Origin: Pseudomonas saponiphila
GTDB taxonomy: Bacteria; Pseudomonadota; Gammaproteobacteria; Pseudomonadales; Pseudomonadaceae
Assembly: GCF_900105185.1 (NCBI RefSeq)
Contig: NZ_FNTJ01000001.1
Span: forward strand, 4,422,501-4,486,500
Direction: 5' to 3'
Length of the DNA stretch: 64,000 bases
Below the pieces are notes generated by a model, which searched no databases, had not been told where the DNA came from, and was given only the letters and a program-made list of their open reading frames with translations. Positions 32,878 to 42,179 of the stretch are shown one piece after another (positions within the stretch are counted from its first letter, which is position 1; each line of letters opens with the position of its first letter). The translations under genes and the position numbers were made by a program.

Positions 32878-35594
32878 TGCCGCGCCAGAGCACGGCCTCG
32901 ACCTGTTGCTACTGCGGGGTTGGCTGCGGCGTGCTGATCGAGCATGACGACAGGCAGATCCTCGGGGTCAGTGGCGATCCGGCGCACCCGGCCAACTTCG
33001 GCAAGTTGTGCAGCAAGGGCGCCAGCCTGCACCTGACCGGCGACCCCGGTGCCCGCGCCCTGTACCCGGAGCTGCGCCTGGGCAAGGATCTGCCCCGCAG
33101 CCGCTGCGACTGGGACAGCGCCCTGGAACACGCCGCTGGGATATTTGCCCAAACCATTGCCGAGCACGGCCCGGACAGCGTGGCGTTCTATATCTCCGGG
33201 CAATTGCTGACCGAGGACTACTACGCCTTCAACAAGCTGGCCCGGGCCCTGGTGGGCACCAACAACATCGACAGCAATTCGCGGCTGTGCATGTCCTCGG
33301 CGGTGGTGGGCTACAAGCGCAGCCTGGGGGCCGATGCGCCGCCCTGCAGCTATGAGGACCTGGAGCTGAGCGATTGCGTGATGATCGTCGGCAGCAACAT
33401 GGTCTACGCCCATCCGGTGCTGTTCCGGCGCCTGGAACAGGCCAAAAGCCAGCGTCCGCAGATGAAAGTGCTGGTGATCGACCCGCGTCGCACCGATACC
33501 TGCGATCTGGCCGACCTGCACCTGGCGATCCTGCCCGGGACCGACGTGGCCCTGTTCCACGGCATCCTCCATTTACTGCTGTGGGAAGACTGGATCGACC
33601 GAGACTTCATCCGCGAACACACCGAGGGCCTGGCCGAGTTGAAAGCCCTGGTCCGCGACTACACCCCGCCGATGGTGGCGCAGTTGTGCGGGATCAGCGT
33701 CGAGTACTTGCAGCAATGCGCGCAATGGATCGGCAACGCGGCGAGTTTTCTGTCCCTGTGGTGCATGGGGTTGAATCAGTCCAGCGCCGGTAGCGCAAAA
33801 AACAGCGCGCTGATCAATCTGCACCTGGCCACCGGGCAGATCGGCCGCCCCGGCGCCGGCCCCTTCTCGCTCACCGGCCAGCCCAATGCCATGGGCGGGC
33901 GCGAAACCGGCAGCCTGAGCAACCTGCTCCCCGGGCACCGGGAGGCCGCCGATCCCGAGCATCGCGCAGAGGTCGCCGCCTACTGGGGCGTGGAGCAGTT
34001 GCCCGCCCACCCCGGATTGAGCGCCATCGAGCTGTTTGAACAGTTGCCCAGCGGCCGGATCAAGGCCCTGTGGATCGCCTGCACCAACCCGGCACAATCG
34101 CTGCCGGACCAGAATACGGTGCGGGCGGCGCTACAGGCCTGCCCTTTCGTGGTCCTGCAGGAAGCCTTCGCCACCACGGAAACCGCAGCCTTTGCCGACC
34201 TGCTGCTACCCGCCGCCAGTTGGGGGGAGAAAGAAGGCACGGTGACCAACTCGGAACGCCGGGTTTCTCACGTGCGCCAGGCGGTGCCCGCGCCCGGCGA
34301 GGCGCGGCCTGACTGGGCCATTACCCTGGACTTCGCCCAACGCCTGGAGCGCCGCCTGCGTCCCGGCCTGCCGAGCCTGTTTGACTTCACTTGCGCCGCC
34401 CAGCTGTTCGATGAGTACAAAGGCCTGACCCAGGGCCGCGATCTGGATCTGTCCGGCCTCAGTCACCAGCTGATCGACCGCCTCGGCCCGCAGCAATGGC
34501 CCTTCCCCAACGGTGTGACACAAGGCACGCCACGCTTGTATGGCAACGGTGTATTTCCCACTGCCTCTGGCCGTGCACGCTTTATCGCCGATCCCTATGT
34601 GGCCGCCAAGGAACAGCGAGACGCGCGTTTTCCTCTGACCCTGATCACCGGTCGGCTGCGTGACCAGTGGCACGGCATGAGCCGCACCGGCACTGCGGCG
34701 CAGCTGTTTGGTCACGTCAGCGAGGCGCTGTTGAGCCTGCATCCGGACGAGTTGCGCCGGCAACGCTTGCGCGAGGGCGATCTGGTGAGCCTGAAAAGCC
34801 GGCGTGGCAGCGTGATTGTCGCCGTCGCCCGTGATGACGGCGTGCGCCCCGGCCAGGCGTTCCTGCCCATGCACTGGGGCGATCGCTTCCTCAAGGGCGG
34901 GGTCAACGCCGTGACTCAATCGGCCTTCGATCCCCTGTCCAAACAGCCGGAGCTCAAGCACAGCGGCGTGCGCCTGGAACCGGTGCAACTGCCCTGGCAG
35001 TTGTTCGCCCTGATCGAAGGCGAGGTACAGGCCCACTTCAAGGTTCTGCGTCCGCTGTGCGAAGCCTTTGCCTATGTCAGTTTCAGCCTGAGCGGTCGTG
35101 AGCGCCCGGCCCTGGTGATCCGCGCCGCCCACCAGGAAGCGCCGCTGCCGGCATTGCTCAAGCTGATCGACCAGCAGTTGGGGCTGGAAGGTGGGCCGGT
35201 CCTGGCCTACGACGATCCGCGCCGGGCCATCGGCAAGCGCGTGCGTATCGAACAAGGACGGATCACCGCGATCCGACTGGCCGGGGAAACCCTGGCCCAG
35301 CACTGGTTGCAGCAGTTGTGGCTCGAAGGCCGCGCCGATGAGCAACTGCGCCGCTGGCTGCTGGCGCCGATGAGCGCCCCGCCGCAGGCCAGCGGCCTGG
35401 GCGGAACACGGCAACGAACCCTGTGCAACTGCAAGAACGTCAGCTATCAGGCGGTAGGGGCCGGTATCGCTGAAGGCCTGGACCTTGAACAACTGCAACA
35501 GCAATTGGGCTGCGGTAGCCAATGTGGCTCCTGCGTGCCGGAGATCAAGCGTCTGCTGGCGGCGGCAGTGCAACCTGCCAGCCTCCCTGTGTGA
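32877..35594 (+). CDS. nasC: Assimilatory nitrate reductase catalytic subunit
   Basis: 905 residues from ATG 32877; a GTG at 32874 is an alternative. The N-terminal [4Fe-4S] site is TCCYCGVGCGV with the fourth cysteine in KLCSKG. The bis-molybdopterin guanine dinucleotide domains follow (GTNNIDSNSRLCMSSAVVG; HWGDRFL). The C-terminal BFD-like [2Fe-2S] domain (about 845-895) has CNCKNVSY and CGSQCGSC, which can accept electrons from a separate reductase. No signal peptide, so cytoplasmic. Together with nirBD it converts nitrate to ammonium. Gene names for this enzyme vary between genera. Confidence 0.95.
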   Translation: MPRQSTASTCCYCGVGCGVLIEHDDRQILGVSGDPAHPANFGKLCSKGASLHLTGDPGARALYPELRLGKDLPRSRCDWDSALEHAAGIFAQTIAEHGPDSVAFYISGQLLTEDYYAFNKLARALVGTNNIDSNSRLCMSSAVVGYKRSLGADAPPCSYEDLELSDCVMIVGSNMVYAHPVLFRRLEQAKSQRPQMKVLVIDPRRTDTCDLADLHLAILPGTDVALFHGILHLLLWEDWIDRDFIREHTEGLAELKALVRDYTPPMVAQLCGISVEYLQQCAQWIGNAASFLSLWCMGLNQSSAGSAKNSALINLHLATGQIGRPGAGPFSLTGQPNAMGGRETGSLSNLLPGHREAADPEHRAEVAAYWGVEQLPAHPGLSAIELFEQLPSGRIKALWIACTNPAQSLPDQNTVRAALQACPFVVLQEAFATTETAAFADLLLPAASWGEKEGTVTNSERRVSHVRQAVPAPGEARPDWAITLDFAQRLERRLRPGLPSLFDFTCAAQLFDEYKGLTQGRDLDLSGLSHQLIDRLGPQQWPFPNGVTQGTPRLYGNGVFPTASGRARFIADPYVAAKEQRDARFPLTLITGRLRDQWHGMSRTGTAAQLFGHVSEALLSLHPDELRRQRLREGDLVSLKSRRGSVIVAVARDDGVRPGQAFLPMHWGDRFLKGGVNAVTQSAFDPLSKQPELKHSGVRLEPVQLPWQLFALIEGEVQAHFKVLRPLCEAFAYVSFSLSGRERPALVIRAAHQEAPLPALLKLIDQQLGLEGGPVLAYDDPRRAIGKRVRIEQGRITAIRLAGETLAQHWLQQLWLEGRADEQLRRWLLAPMSAPPQASGLGGTRQRTLCNCKNVSYQAVGAGIAEGLDLEQLQQQLGCGSQCGSCVPEIKRLLAAAVQPASLPV

Positions 35595-35603
35595 GGAATG
35601 AAT

Positions 35604-36344
35604 ATGAGTGCAAAAGTCTGGCTGGTTGGCGCAGGGCCGGGGGATCCGGAGCTGTTGACCCTCAAGGCGGTGCGTGCCCTTGGCGAGGCCGAGGTGGTGC
35701 TGATCGATGATCTGGTGAACCACGCCGTGCTGGCGCACTGCCCTGGGGCACGGGTCATTGCAGTCGGCAAACGAGGAGGATGCCGTTCTACGCCCCAAGC
35801 CTTCATTCATCGCCTGATGCTGCGCTATGCCCGTCAGGGCCGCTGCGTGGTGCGCCTCAAGGGCGGCGATCCGTGCATCTTTGGTCGCGGCGGCGAAGAA
35901 GCCCAGTGGCTGAAGGAACGGGGCATCGAGGTGGAACTGGTCAACGGCATCACGGCTGGGCTGGCGGGCGCCACGCGCTGCGAGATTCCCCTGACCCTGC
36001 GCGGCGTCGCCCGGGGGGTGACCCTGGTCACCGCGCACACTCAGGATGACAGCCGCCTGAACTGGCAGGCCTTGGCGCAAAGCGGCACGACCCTGGTGAT
36101 CTACATGGGCGTGGCGAAGCTGGCGGAGATTGCCGGGCAATTGCGTGAAGGCGGCCTGGCGGCCGATACGCCGGTGGCGATGATTGAAAACGCTTCGCTG
36201 CCTGAACAGCGGGAATGTCGCAGCGATCTGGCGGGGATGGAACGGGATGCCCAGCGCTTTGCGCTCAAGAGCCCGGCGATCCTGGTGATTGGGGCCGTGG
36301 CAGCCACGGCGTCCGCCCTTGAAGCCTGCGTCGGCCAAGCCTGA
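35604..36344 (+). CDS. cobA: Uroporphyrinogen-III C-methyltransferase (SUMT)
   Basis: 246 residues from ATG 35604, chosen because GAGGA lies 6 bases upstream; ATG 35598 directly abuts that site. Family motifs are VGAGPGDPELLTLKAV, KGGDPCIFGRGGEE and VNGITAGLAGA. It methylates uroporphyrinogen III to precorrin-2, the siroheme and cobalamin precursor. As last gene of the nirBD operon it presumably supplies siroheme for NirB. Confidence 0.95.
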   Translation: MSAKVWLVGAGPGDPELLTLKAVRALGEAEVVLIDDLVNHAVLAHCPGARVIAVGKRGGCRSTPQAFIHRLMLRYARQGRCVVRLKGGDPCIFGRGGEEAQWLKERGIEVELVNGITAGLAGATRCEIPLTLRGVARGVTLVTAHTQDDSRLNWQALAQSGTTLVIYMGVAKLAEIAGQLREGGLAADTPVAMIENASLPEQRECRSDLAGMERDAQRFALKSPAILVIGAVAATASALEACVGQA

Positions 36345-36378
36345 GTCGAGGCTCTGGCCGGACAAATCGCAGGCAAAG

Positions 36379-36404
36379 AAAAACCCGGCCTAGGCCGGGT
36401 TTTT
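36379..36404. terminator. Bidirectional terminator between cobA and oprF
   Basis: AAAAACCCGGCC and GGCCGGGTTTTT pair perfectly around TA, with A and T tracts on both sides. It serves both convergent genes. Confidence 0.92.
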
Positions 36405-36421
36405 CCAAGCTACAAGGCTAA

Positions 36422-37402
36422 TTACTTAGCTTGAGCTTCAACCGAGGCTTCTACGCGACGGTTGATAGCGCGACCAGCTTCAGTTGCGTTGTCGGCAACT
36501 GGGCGGGACTCACCGTAACCAACGGATTGAACGCGGTTAGCGCCAACGCCGTACTGGTTGACCAGAACTTGTTTAACGGCGTTTGCACGACGCTCAGACA
36601 GCTTCTGGTTGTAAGCGTCAGGACCGACGGAGTCAGTGTGACCTTCAACAACGGTGGTGGTCTGTGGGTACTGCTTCATGAAGTCAGCGAGGTTCTTGAT
36701 GTCAGCGTAGCTGTTAGGCTTAACGACCGACTTGTCGAAGTCGAACTTCACGTCCAGCTCAACACGAACAACTTCAGCAACTGGAGCTTCTGGAGCTGGT
36801 TCTGGAGCTGGAGCCGGTACTGGAGCCGGTGCTGGAGCAACTTTGCCGCCGCTGCCACCGAAGTTCACACCCAGACCGATAGTAGGAGCGTAGTCCCACT
36901 TGCCGTTGTCCAGCTTGTAGTCAGCTTCAACGCCGGCACGGGCGAACAGGTTGTCGGTGAAGTAGTACTTAACACCAGCGCCTGCAGTCAGGAAAGTCGA
37001 CTGGTCGCGGCCGCTGTGACCGTCAGCGATCACGTTGGTCATGCTCTTGTGAGCAACACCGCCGGAAACGTATGGACGCAGAGCGTCACCCACAGAACCA
37101 AAGTGGTACTGAGCGTTCAGGCCGAAGTTGTCGCCTTTGATCTTCTGGTTACCAGTACCGTCGTTAGAACGGGTGTGGTTGGTCTTGTCGTAGGTAGCGT
37201 TCAACGACAGGTCGTCGGTCAGGAAGTAACCGATCGATGCGCCTGGGTTGAAGCCGTCTTCAACGTGATTAACGCTGTCGTTGTACTGTTTTTTGTAAAA
37301 CAGTTCACCCTCGACCGCGCCTTGGCCTTGCGCCAGAACGCCGAACGAAGTCACGGCAACAATAGAACCAATGGCAATGCCCAAGGTGTTTTTCAGTTTC
37401 AT
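36422..37402 (-). CDS. oprF: Major outer membrane porin OprF (OmpA family)
   Basis: 326 residues. A signal peptide (MKLKNTLGIAIGSIVAVTSF) is followed by an eight-stranded beta-barrel domain (to about residue 185), a Pro/Ala hinge (APAPVPAPAPEPAPEAP) and a C-terminal OmpA peptidoglycan-binding domain with VEGHTDSVGPDAYNQKLSERR. It is a structural and porin protein. Its base composition is less GC-rich than the neighbours, as usual for a very highly expressed gene. sigX lies immediately upstream and is known in Pseudomonas to drive part of oprF transcription. Confidence 0.97.
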   Translation of the reverse strand: MKLKNTLGIAIGSIVAVTSFGVLAQGQGAVEGELFYKKQYNDSVNHVEDGFNPGASIGYFLTDDLSLNATYDKTNHTRSNDGTGNQKIKGDNFGLNAQYHFGSVGDALRPYVSGGVAHKSMTNVIADGHSGRDQSTFLTAGAGVKYYFTDNLFARAGVEADYKLDNGKWDYAPTIGLGVNFGGSGGKVAPAPAPVPAPAPEPAPEAPVAEVVRVELDVKFDFDKSVVKPNSYADIKNLADFMKQYPQTTTVVEGHTDSVGPDAYNQKLSERRANAVKQVLVNQYGVGANRVQSVGYGESRPVADNATEAGRAINRRVEASVEAQAK

Positions 37403-37509
37403 CCGTTAAATCCCCATCTGGTGATTGTAAAGCAGTCCCACATACCGGGGGACAACTCGGCGGTAAGTCTATCAGAACTCACCTAGACGTAAGAGATATT
37501 TGCGCCGAA

Positions 37510-38100
37510 CTAAGTTTCAGCAATGCCTGCAAATTTCTCACGCAATTTATCAAGAGCACGTTTGTAACGCATTTTCGTAGCACTCAACCCCATGTGCATG
37601 ATGTCTGCGATCTCCTGGAACTCCAGCTCTGCGACAAATCGTAGCACCAGAATTTCCCGGTCAATCGGGTTCACATGCACCAACCAGCGGTCAAGTCCGC
37701 CCTTTTCCTCTGGTTTTGGTGCCTTCTCTTCAGAGGCCTCCTCGAGGGGGTCAAGACTTAAAGCGTCCATCAACCGACGCTTGCGCCGCTCCTTGCGATA
37801 CTGCGTGATGCACTCGTTGTACGTGATGCTATATAGCCACGTCTTGAACTTCGATTTACCCTCAAAGTTCTTAAGGCCATACAGCACCTTCAACATCACT
37901 TCCTGACAGACATCATCCGCATCCCGATCGTTCCCTAGATAACGTGCGCAAACATTAAATAGGGTCCTCTGATAGCGTCGCATCAACTCTTCATAGGCGC
38001 GTGTTACGTGAAACAGCTCCGTATGTGAGCGCGCAACCAACTCCTCATCAGAGAGCTCACGGGGGTCATAGCGCGTGGATAACGATTGGGTTTTATTCAA
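37510..38100 (-). CDS. sigX: ECF sigma factor SigX
   Basis: 196 residues. Region 2 (RRYQRTLFNVCARYLGNDRD, then ADDVCQEVMLKVL) and region 4 (NPIDREILVLRFVAELEFQE) are intact. SigX controls envelope, fatty-acid and membrane-fluidity genes in Pseudomonas. It lies between cmpX and oprF as in P. aeruginosa. No classical anti-sigma gene is adjacent; CmpX is a candidate for input. The gene is A/T-richer than the surrounding sequence. Confidence 0.95.
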   Translation of the reverse strand: MNKTQSLSTRYDPRELSDEELVARSHTELFHVTRAYEELMRRYQRTLFNVCARYLGNDRDADDVCQEVMLKVLYGLKNFEGKSKFKTWLYSITYNECITQYRKERRKRRLMDALSLDPLEEASEEKAPKPEEKGGLDRWLVHVNPIDREILVLRFVAELEFQEIADIMHMGLSATKMRYKRALDKLREKFAGIAET

Positions 38101-38187
38101 AACGAGTCGTGCCGACAGTCAGGTCAATGTCCGCCGCTGCCCGGTGAGGGCATTTTGCGGCGGCATACATTAGCAGGGTTTGCCGGG

Positions 38188-39018
38188 TTAGCGGCTACTT
38201 ACATGCTGCTCCAGCAGGATCCGATTGGACAGAGAGACTAGCTCACCCTCCTCGGTCAGCAATGTAGTTTTAACCGTGCCGATCTCTTCGATCTGGCCTT
38301 CGACCTCACCAACACGTACTTGTTGCCCAACCTGGTACAACTCACGCACATAGATTCCCGCAAGAATCTGCCCGGCAATTTCCCGGCTTCCCAAACCCAT
38401 GGCTAGCGCAACGGCCAGACCAACGGTAATCAATACGATCACGATCACATGGTTGAGCAGGTCGGTTTTGACCTCCAACTGACTGATCGCCACGGAAATA
38501 CTAATGATGATCACCAGCCCCTGGGCAATGCGCCCCAGGCCACTGGCGTAATCCAGGCCCACGCCTTCAGCCGCTCCACGCACCAGGCCATTGGCCAGTT
38601 GCGCCAGCAGAACCCCCACCAACAGCACCAGCGCAGCACCAAAAACCTTCGGCAAATACAGCGCAAGCATGTCGAGCGTAGCTGACACTCGCTCAAGACC
38701 CAGGGATTCAGCAGCAGAAACCAGAAATATAAGCAGGACAAACCAGTAGACAATCTTGCCGATCAAGGTCGAGATCGGCACTTGCAGGCCCGCGCGGGAC
38801 AGCAACTTGGTCAAGCCAGTACCGCCCATCAGACGGTCAAGGCCCAGCTTGGCCAGCAATTTCGACAACAGGGTGTCCAGCAGCTTGGCCACCACGAAGC
38901 CCAGCAACAGCACCACCAGCGCGCCGAACAGGTTCGGAATGAAGTTCGCCACCTTGGTCCACAAGGCTGTCATTGCCGTGACGAGGCTCTGCGTCCAGAG
39001 ATCAAGTTCCATATTCAA
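38188..39018 (-). CDS. cmpX: CmpX, MscS-like mechanosensitive channel family protein
   Basis: 276 residues with four to five hydrophobic helices (NLFGALVVLLLGFVVAKLLD; IVYWFVLLIFLVSAAESLGL). A conserved C-terminal beta domain follows (VGQQVRVGEVEGQIEEIGTV), resembling the MscS beta domain. It lies in the conserved sigX-cmpX-crfX-cmaX cluster and overlaps crfX by 4 bases. In P. aeruginosa its loss alters SigX activity. Confidence 0.9.
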   Translation of the reverse strand: MNMELDLWTQSLVTAMTALWTKVANFIPNLFGALVVLLLGFVVAKLLDTLLSKLLAKLGLDRLMGGTGLTKLLSRAGLQVPISTLIGKIVYWFVLLIFLVSAAESLGLERVSATLDMLALYLPKVFGAALVLLVGVLLAQLANGLVRGAAEGVGLDYASGLGRIAQGLVIIISISVAISQLEVKTDLLNHVIVIVLITVGLAVALAMGLGSREIAGQILAGIYVRELYQVGQQVRVGEVEGQIEEIGTVKTTLLTEEGELVSLSNRILLEQHVSSR

Positions 39019-39260
39019 TCAGCCTTATCAGCAGTGCGAGCAGAAGATTTACGACGGGATACCGGCGCGATATGGGCCGATCCATTATTCAAGGCGATCA
39101 TCAGCGCCGGCAGCCAGCGGCCCAGCAGGCTGAACAGATCTCCCGCCCCAACCTGGCGGTTGGCGGTTTTCAGTACGCGGCCCAGGCAGGCGTCATCATC
39201 GCGGCTCGATGGCGAGGCTTTGAGCATGTCACGCAAAGACTGTTCAAACGGATCGTGCAT
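39015..39260 (-). CDS. crfX: CrfX, small conserved protein of the sigX cluster
   Basis: 81 residues from ATG 39260 (MHDPFEQSLRDMLKASPSSR), with AGAGG a few bases upstream. It has a hydrophobic central segment (LFSLLGRWLPALMIALNN) and a basic tail. Function is not known; name and identity rest on size, opening sequence and position between cmpX and cmaX. Confidence 0.85.
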   Translation of the reverse strand: MHDPFEQSLRDMLKASPSSRDDDACLGRVLKTANRQVGAGDLFSLLGRWLPALMIALNNGSAHIAPVSRRKSSARTADKAD

Positions 39261-39323
39261 ACGCACCTCTGGTGATGTCTGGAAAAGACGCGGTCAGATT
39301 TATTCGGGTCACATGACGCATCA

Positions 39324-40319
39324 TCACACCCAGCGCAAACGGCGGAACAACCACCATTGCCCGAGGGCCACCGCCACCAGCAGCAGGCAGGCGATGATGA
39401 ATCCGTAGGGGCTCGCGGAGAATGGAATCCCGCCGACGTTGATCCCCAGAAGACCGGTGAGAAAACTCATGGGCAGGAAGATCCCGGTGATGATCCCGAA
39501 GCGATACATGGTGCGGTTCATGCGCACGCTCAAGCGGCGGTCTTCGGCCTCCAGCACAAGCCCCACGCGCTCTCGGGCCAGTTCCAGCTCTTCCAGGTAA
39601 CGGGTCAGGCTGTTGTGCAACTCATTCCAGTAGTCGCCATCGTCGACGGCGAACCAGGGCAGCTTTATACGACTCAACTGGGCAAAAATATCCCGTTGTG
39701 GAGCCAGGAACCGCTTCAACCCGGCAGCCCGACGGCGGATCTGCAAAATGCTCCCGTGCTCCGGGGTATACCGTTCGTCGGCATCCAGTTTTTCTTCTTC
39801 GATATCGACCACTTCAGACAGGTCACTGACCAGATGCTGCACCTTATGCGTCAGATACTCGGCCATATAAAGAAGCAGTTCGGCAGCGGTTTTCGGCCCC
39901 TTGCCTTCAGTCAGTTGCAGCAAAAGCTCATCAGTGGCGCGCAAAGGCCGCAGACGCAGGGAAATCACCCGCTGGGAAGACGCGAAGATCCGCACCGACA
40001 CCATATCCTCAGGCTCGGCCCCCGGATTGAGGTTGATGCCACGCAAAAACAGCAGCAGCTCCGAATCCGGCAAGGACAGCAGGCGCGGCCGGGTATTTTC
40101 CTCCAGCAGCAGATCACAGCTGAACTCGCTCAGGCCGCTGGAACGGCGCAGCCAGGTCTGGGTTTGCGGATGACTGCGATCCCAGTGCAGCCACAGGCTT
40201 TCATGGGCCTGCAGCTGCAGATCGTCGAGCTCAGTCCGGGCTATCGAACGCGCACCACCTTGACCATCCAGCACCAGGGCATGCACCAGCCCCCATTGCG
40301 CGTTGTCTTCCTCGAACAT
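39324..40319 (-). CDS. cmaX: CmaX, CorA/ZntB-family metal transporter
   Basis: 331 residues from ATG 40319, which has AAGGG six bases upstream; ATG 40325 adds two residues. A long helical cytoplasmic domain is followed by two C-terminal transmembrane helices. The family pore signature is GIN (LLGINVGGIP) instead of the CorA-type GMN, pointing to the ZntB-like zinc-transporting branch. It belongs to the sigX-cmpX-crfX-cmaX block. Confidence 0.9.
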   Translation of the reverse strand: MFEEDNAQWGLVHALVLDGQGGARSIARTELDDLQLQAHESLWLHWDRSHPQTQTWLRRSSGLSEFSCDLLLEENTRPRLLSLPDSELLLFLRGINLNPGAEPEDMVSVRIFASSQRVISLRLRPLRATDELLLQLTEGKGPKTAAELLLYMAEYLTHKVQHLVSDLSEVVDIEEEKLDADERYTPEHGSILQIRRRAAGLKRFLAPQRDIFAQLSRIKLPWFAVDDGDYWNELHNSLTRYLEELELARERVGLVLEAEDRRLSVRMNRTMYRFGIITGIFLPMSFLTGLLGINVGGIPFSASPYGFIIACLLLVAVALGQWWLFRRLRWV

Positions 40320-40344
40320 CCTCATCCCTTGTCAGGCCAATGGC

Positions 40345-40836
40345 TTATTCAGGCATCTTCAGTGGGCTTGGCGACACGATGACGCCATTGTTGTCGGCAT
40401 AGACATATTCACCCGGGCGGAAAGTCACACCGGCAAAGGTCACTGCCACATTGAGATCGCCGATGCCGCGCTTGTCGGTCTTCATCGGATGACTGGCCAG
40501 GGCCTGAACCCCGAGATCGGTCTGGGCGATGACATCCACATCACGGATGCAGCCGTAGATCACCAGGCCTTCCCAGCCATTTTTCGCTGCCTTCTCGGCC
40601 AGCATGTCCCCCAGTAGCGCACGGCGCAGAGAGCCGCCGCCGTCGACCACCAGCACCTTGCCGTGTCCCTTGAGCTCCACTTGCTCCTTGACCAGCGAGT
40701 TGTCCTCGAAGCACTTGATGGTGACGATTTCACCACCAAAGGAGTCGCGACCGCCGAAGTTGCTGAACATGGGTTCAACCACCTGCACCAGGTCCGGATA
40801 GGCATCGCACAGGTCGGGAGTGAGGTAATGGTTCAT
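40345..40836 (-). CDS. rraA: RraA family, regulator of RNase E activity
   Basis: 163 residues, start [18 protein letters not shown]. Diagnostic segments are [38 protein letters not shown] and [11 protein letters not shown]. coli RraA binds and inhibits RNase E; some homologues are aldolases for 4-hydroxy-4-methyl-2-oxoglutarate, so the role in this organism is less certain than the family. Confidence 0.93.
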   Translation of the reverse strand: MNHYLTPDLCDAYPDLVQVVEPMFSNFGGRDSFGGEIVTIKCFEDNSLVKEQVELKGHGKVLVVDGGGSLRRALLGDMLAEKAAKNGWEGLVIYGCIRDVDVIAQTDLGVQALASHPMKTDKRGIGDLNVAVTFAGVTFRPGEYVYADNNGVIVSPSPLKMPE

Positions 40837-41088
40837 CGAGAAACTCCTGTAGCAGAAAGAACACGATCGAAGGTATCGGCCATTTCAGGGGCCATTCTGG
40901 GCATACGAGTCTGGCAGGCCGAGGTTTAACCTGCTCCTCCAAGGAGCAGATCGGCCTGACGCGCATCTGCAGCCATGCCACCTGAACGGAAAGTCGACTC
41001 AATAACCGAATGTGACCAGAACAGCGCAACGCGTCATATCTTAGCCGCAAGCGCTATCCAACGAAATGCCCTTGTCAGAGCCCTCGCC

Positions 41089-42078
41089 TCAAACCTCAGC
41101 CACCTGCTCGGCAGCGGAAGCCAGCAACGGCGTGTGCTGATCCTGGAGCCAGCGCGCCACCAGTGGCCAGACCTCGGCTTGCGCCGGCTTGCTCACCAGC
41201 ATCTCGACATGGCCAAAATTGCTGCTGAACCCTAGCTCACGCCCCAGGCAGACAAATTGTTTCTGCTCACTGGCCAGTTGATCGAACAGCTTGCGACAGG
41301 CCCAGGTCGGATCCTGATGATCCCCCGCGGCGCTGACCGCCAGTACCGGCACCCTGACTTCCGCCAGCCCGGCCCACCAGTCCTTGTCGGCATCGCCAAA
41401 GCGGCCGAACAGGCCATGCCAGCGCATGCTTTCCAGGGCCAGGCCAATGGGCTCGTCCTCCGGGCCGCGCTTGAGCCGCGAACCGGACAACTGGGCAAAG
41501 CGCTTGATGAGCAGGCGCCCGCCCCATTCCACCATGGGGATTTTCAACGGCCAGTAGGTACGGCTGATCTGGGTTCCAAAAAACGCCGCCGAAGCTACCC
41601 CGGCCTCCCCCAGGTACTGCCCGCCCAGCGCCGCCGCCAAGGTCGTTCCCCCCAGGGAATGACCGATCCAGTGAGGAATCTGAGCGCTTTGCTCACGGAC
41701 AAAGGCGGCAATCGCCGGCAGATCATAGCGCGCGTAGTCGGCCACCCGGTTCTTGCGGTAGTCGGCATTGCGGCGCGACAAGCCATGGCCGCGCATCTCG
41801 GGAATCCATACATCGAAACCGGCACGAGCCAGGTAGGCACCAAGGCCCACGCCCTTGGGCGAATACCAGAAGCGCCGGTTGGAAAAGCTGCCGTGGAGCA
41901 GAACCACAGGCACGCCCCGGGCTTCTGGCTCATCGGCCAACCCCAGGCGAGTCACGGCCAGTTCGACCGAAGGGTCCGGACTGTTGCCGGGTTTCAAGCG
42001 ATAGACATCTTCGCTGAGGTCGCCTCGACGCTCGGCACTGATCAAGGCGACGGGAAATAGGTTGCTGCTGCTTTGCAT
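41089..42078 (-). CDS. Alpha/beta hydrolase (esterase/lipase-like)
   Basis: 329 residues from ATG 42078 (MQSSSNLFPVALISAERRGD). The oxyanion-hole segment VVLLHGSFSNRRFWYSPKG, the nucleophile elbow GHSLGGTT (Ser about residue 145), an acid in AAGDHQDP and a late histidine in FGHVEML make a complete catalytic triad. It lacks a signal peptide. It lies between rraA and ppsA as in P. aeruginosa. Substrate unknown. Confidence 0.85.
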   Translation of the reverse strand: MQSSSNLFPVALISAERRGDLSEDVYRLKPGNSPDPSVELAVTRLGLADEPEARGVPVVLLHGSFSNRRFWYSPKGVGLGAYLARAGFDVWIPEMRGHGLSRRNADYRKNRVADYARYDLPAIAAFVREQSAQIPHWIGHSLGGTTLAAALGGQYLGEAGVASAAFFGTQISRTYWPLKIPMVEWGGRLLIKRFAQLSGSRLKRGPEDEPIGLALESMRWHGLFGRFGDADKDWWAGLAEVRVPVLAVSAAGDHQDPTWACRKLFDQLASEQKQFVCLGRELGFSSNFGHVEMLVSKPAQAEVWPLVARWLQDQHTPLLASAAEQVAEV

Positions 42079-42136
42079 ATTCTTCTTGCACAAAAAAGGG
42101 CGGCATCCAGAAGAAGCACGCCCTGCTTGAATCTTC

Positions 42137-42169
42137 AAGAGCCGGTCCGCCCAGGCGCAACCGGCTCTT
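42137..42169 (-). terminator. Hairpin downstream of ppsA
   Basis: AAGAGCCGGT and ACCGGCTCTT form a perfect 10-bp stem 11 bases after the ppsA stop. The T-tract is weak on the minus strand, so attenuator or terminator is a moderate call. Confidence 0.5.
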
Positions 42170-42179
42170 CGTTCACCGA

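Noticed and set aside
36422..38100. Lower GC content of oprF and sigX as a sign of horizontal transfer
   Set aside because: Both are conserved core Pseudomonas genes in conserved order; the composition fits high expression and codon preference.
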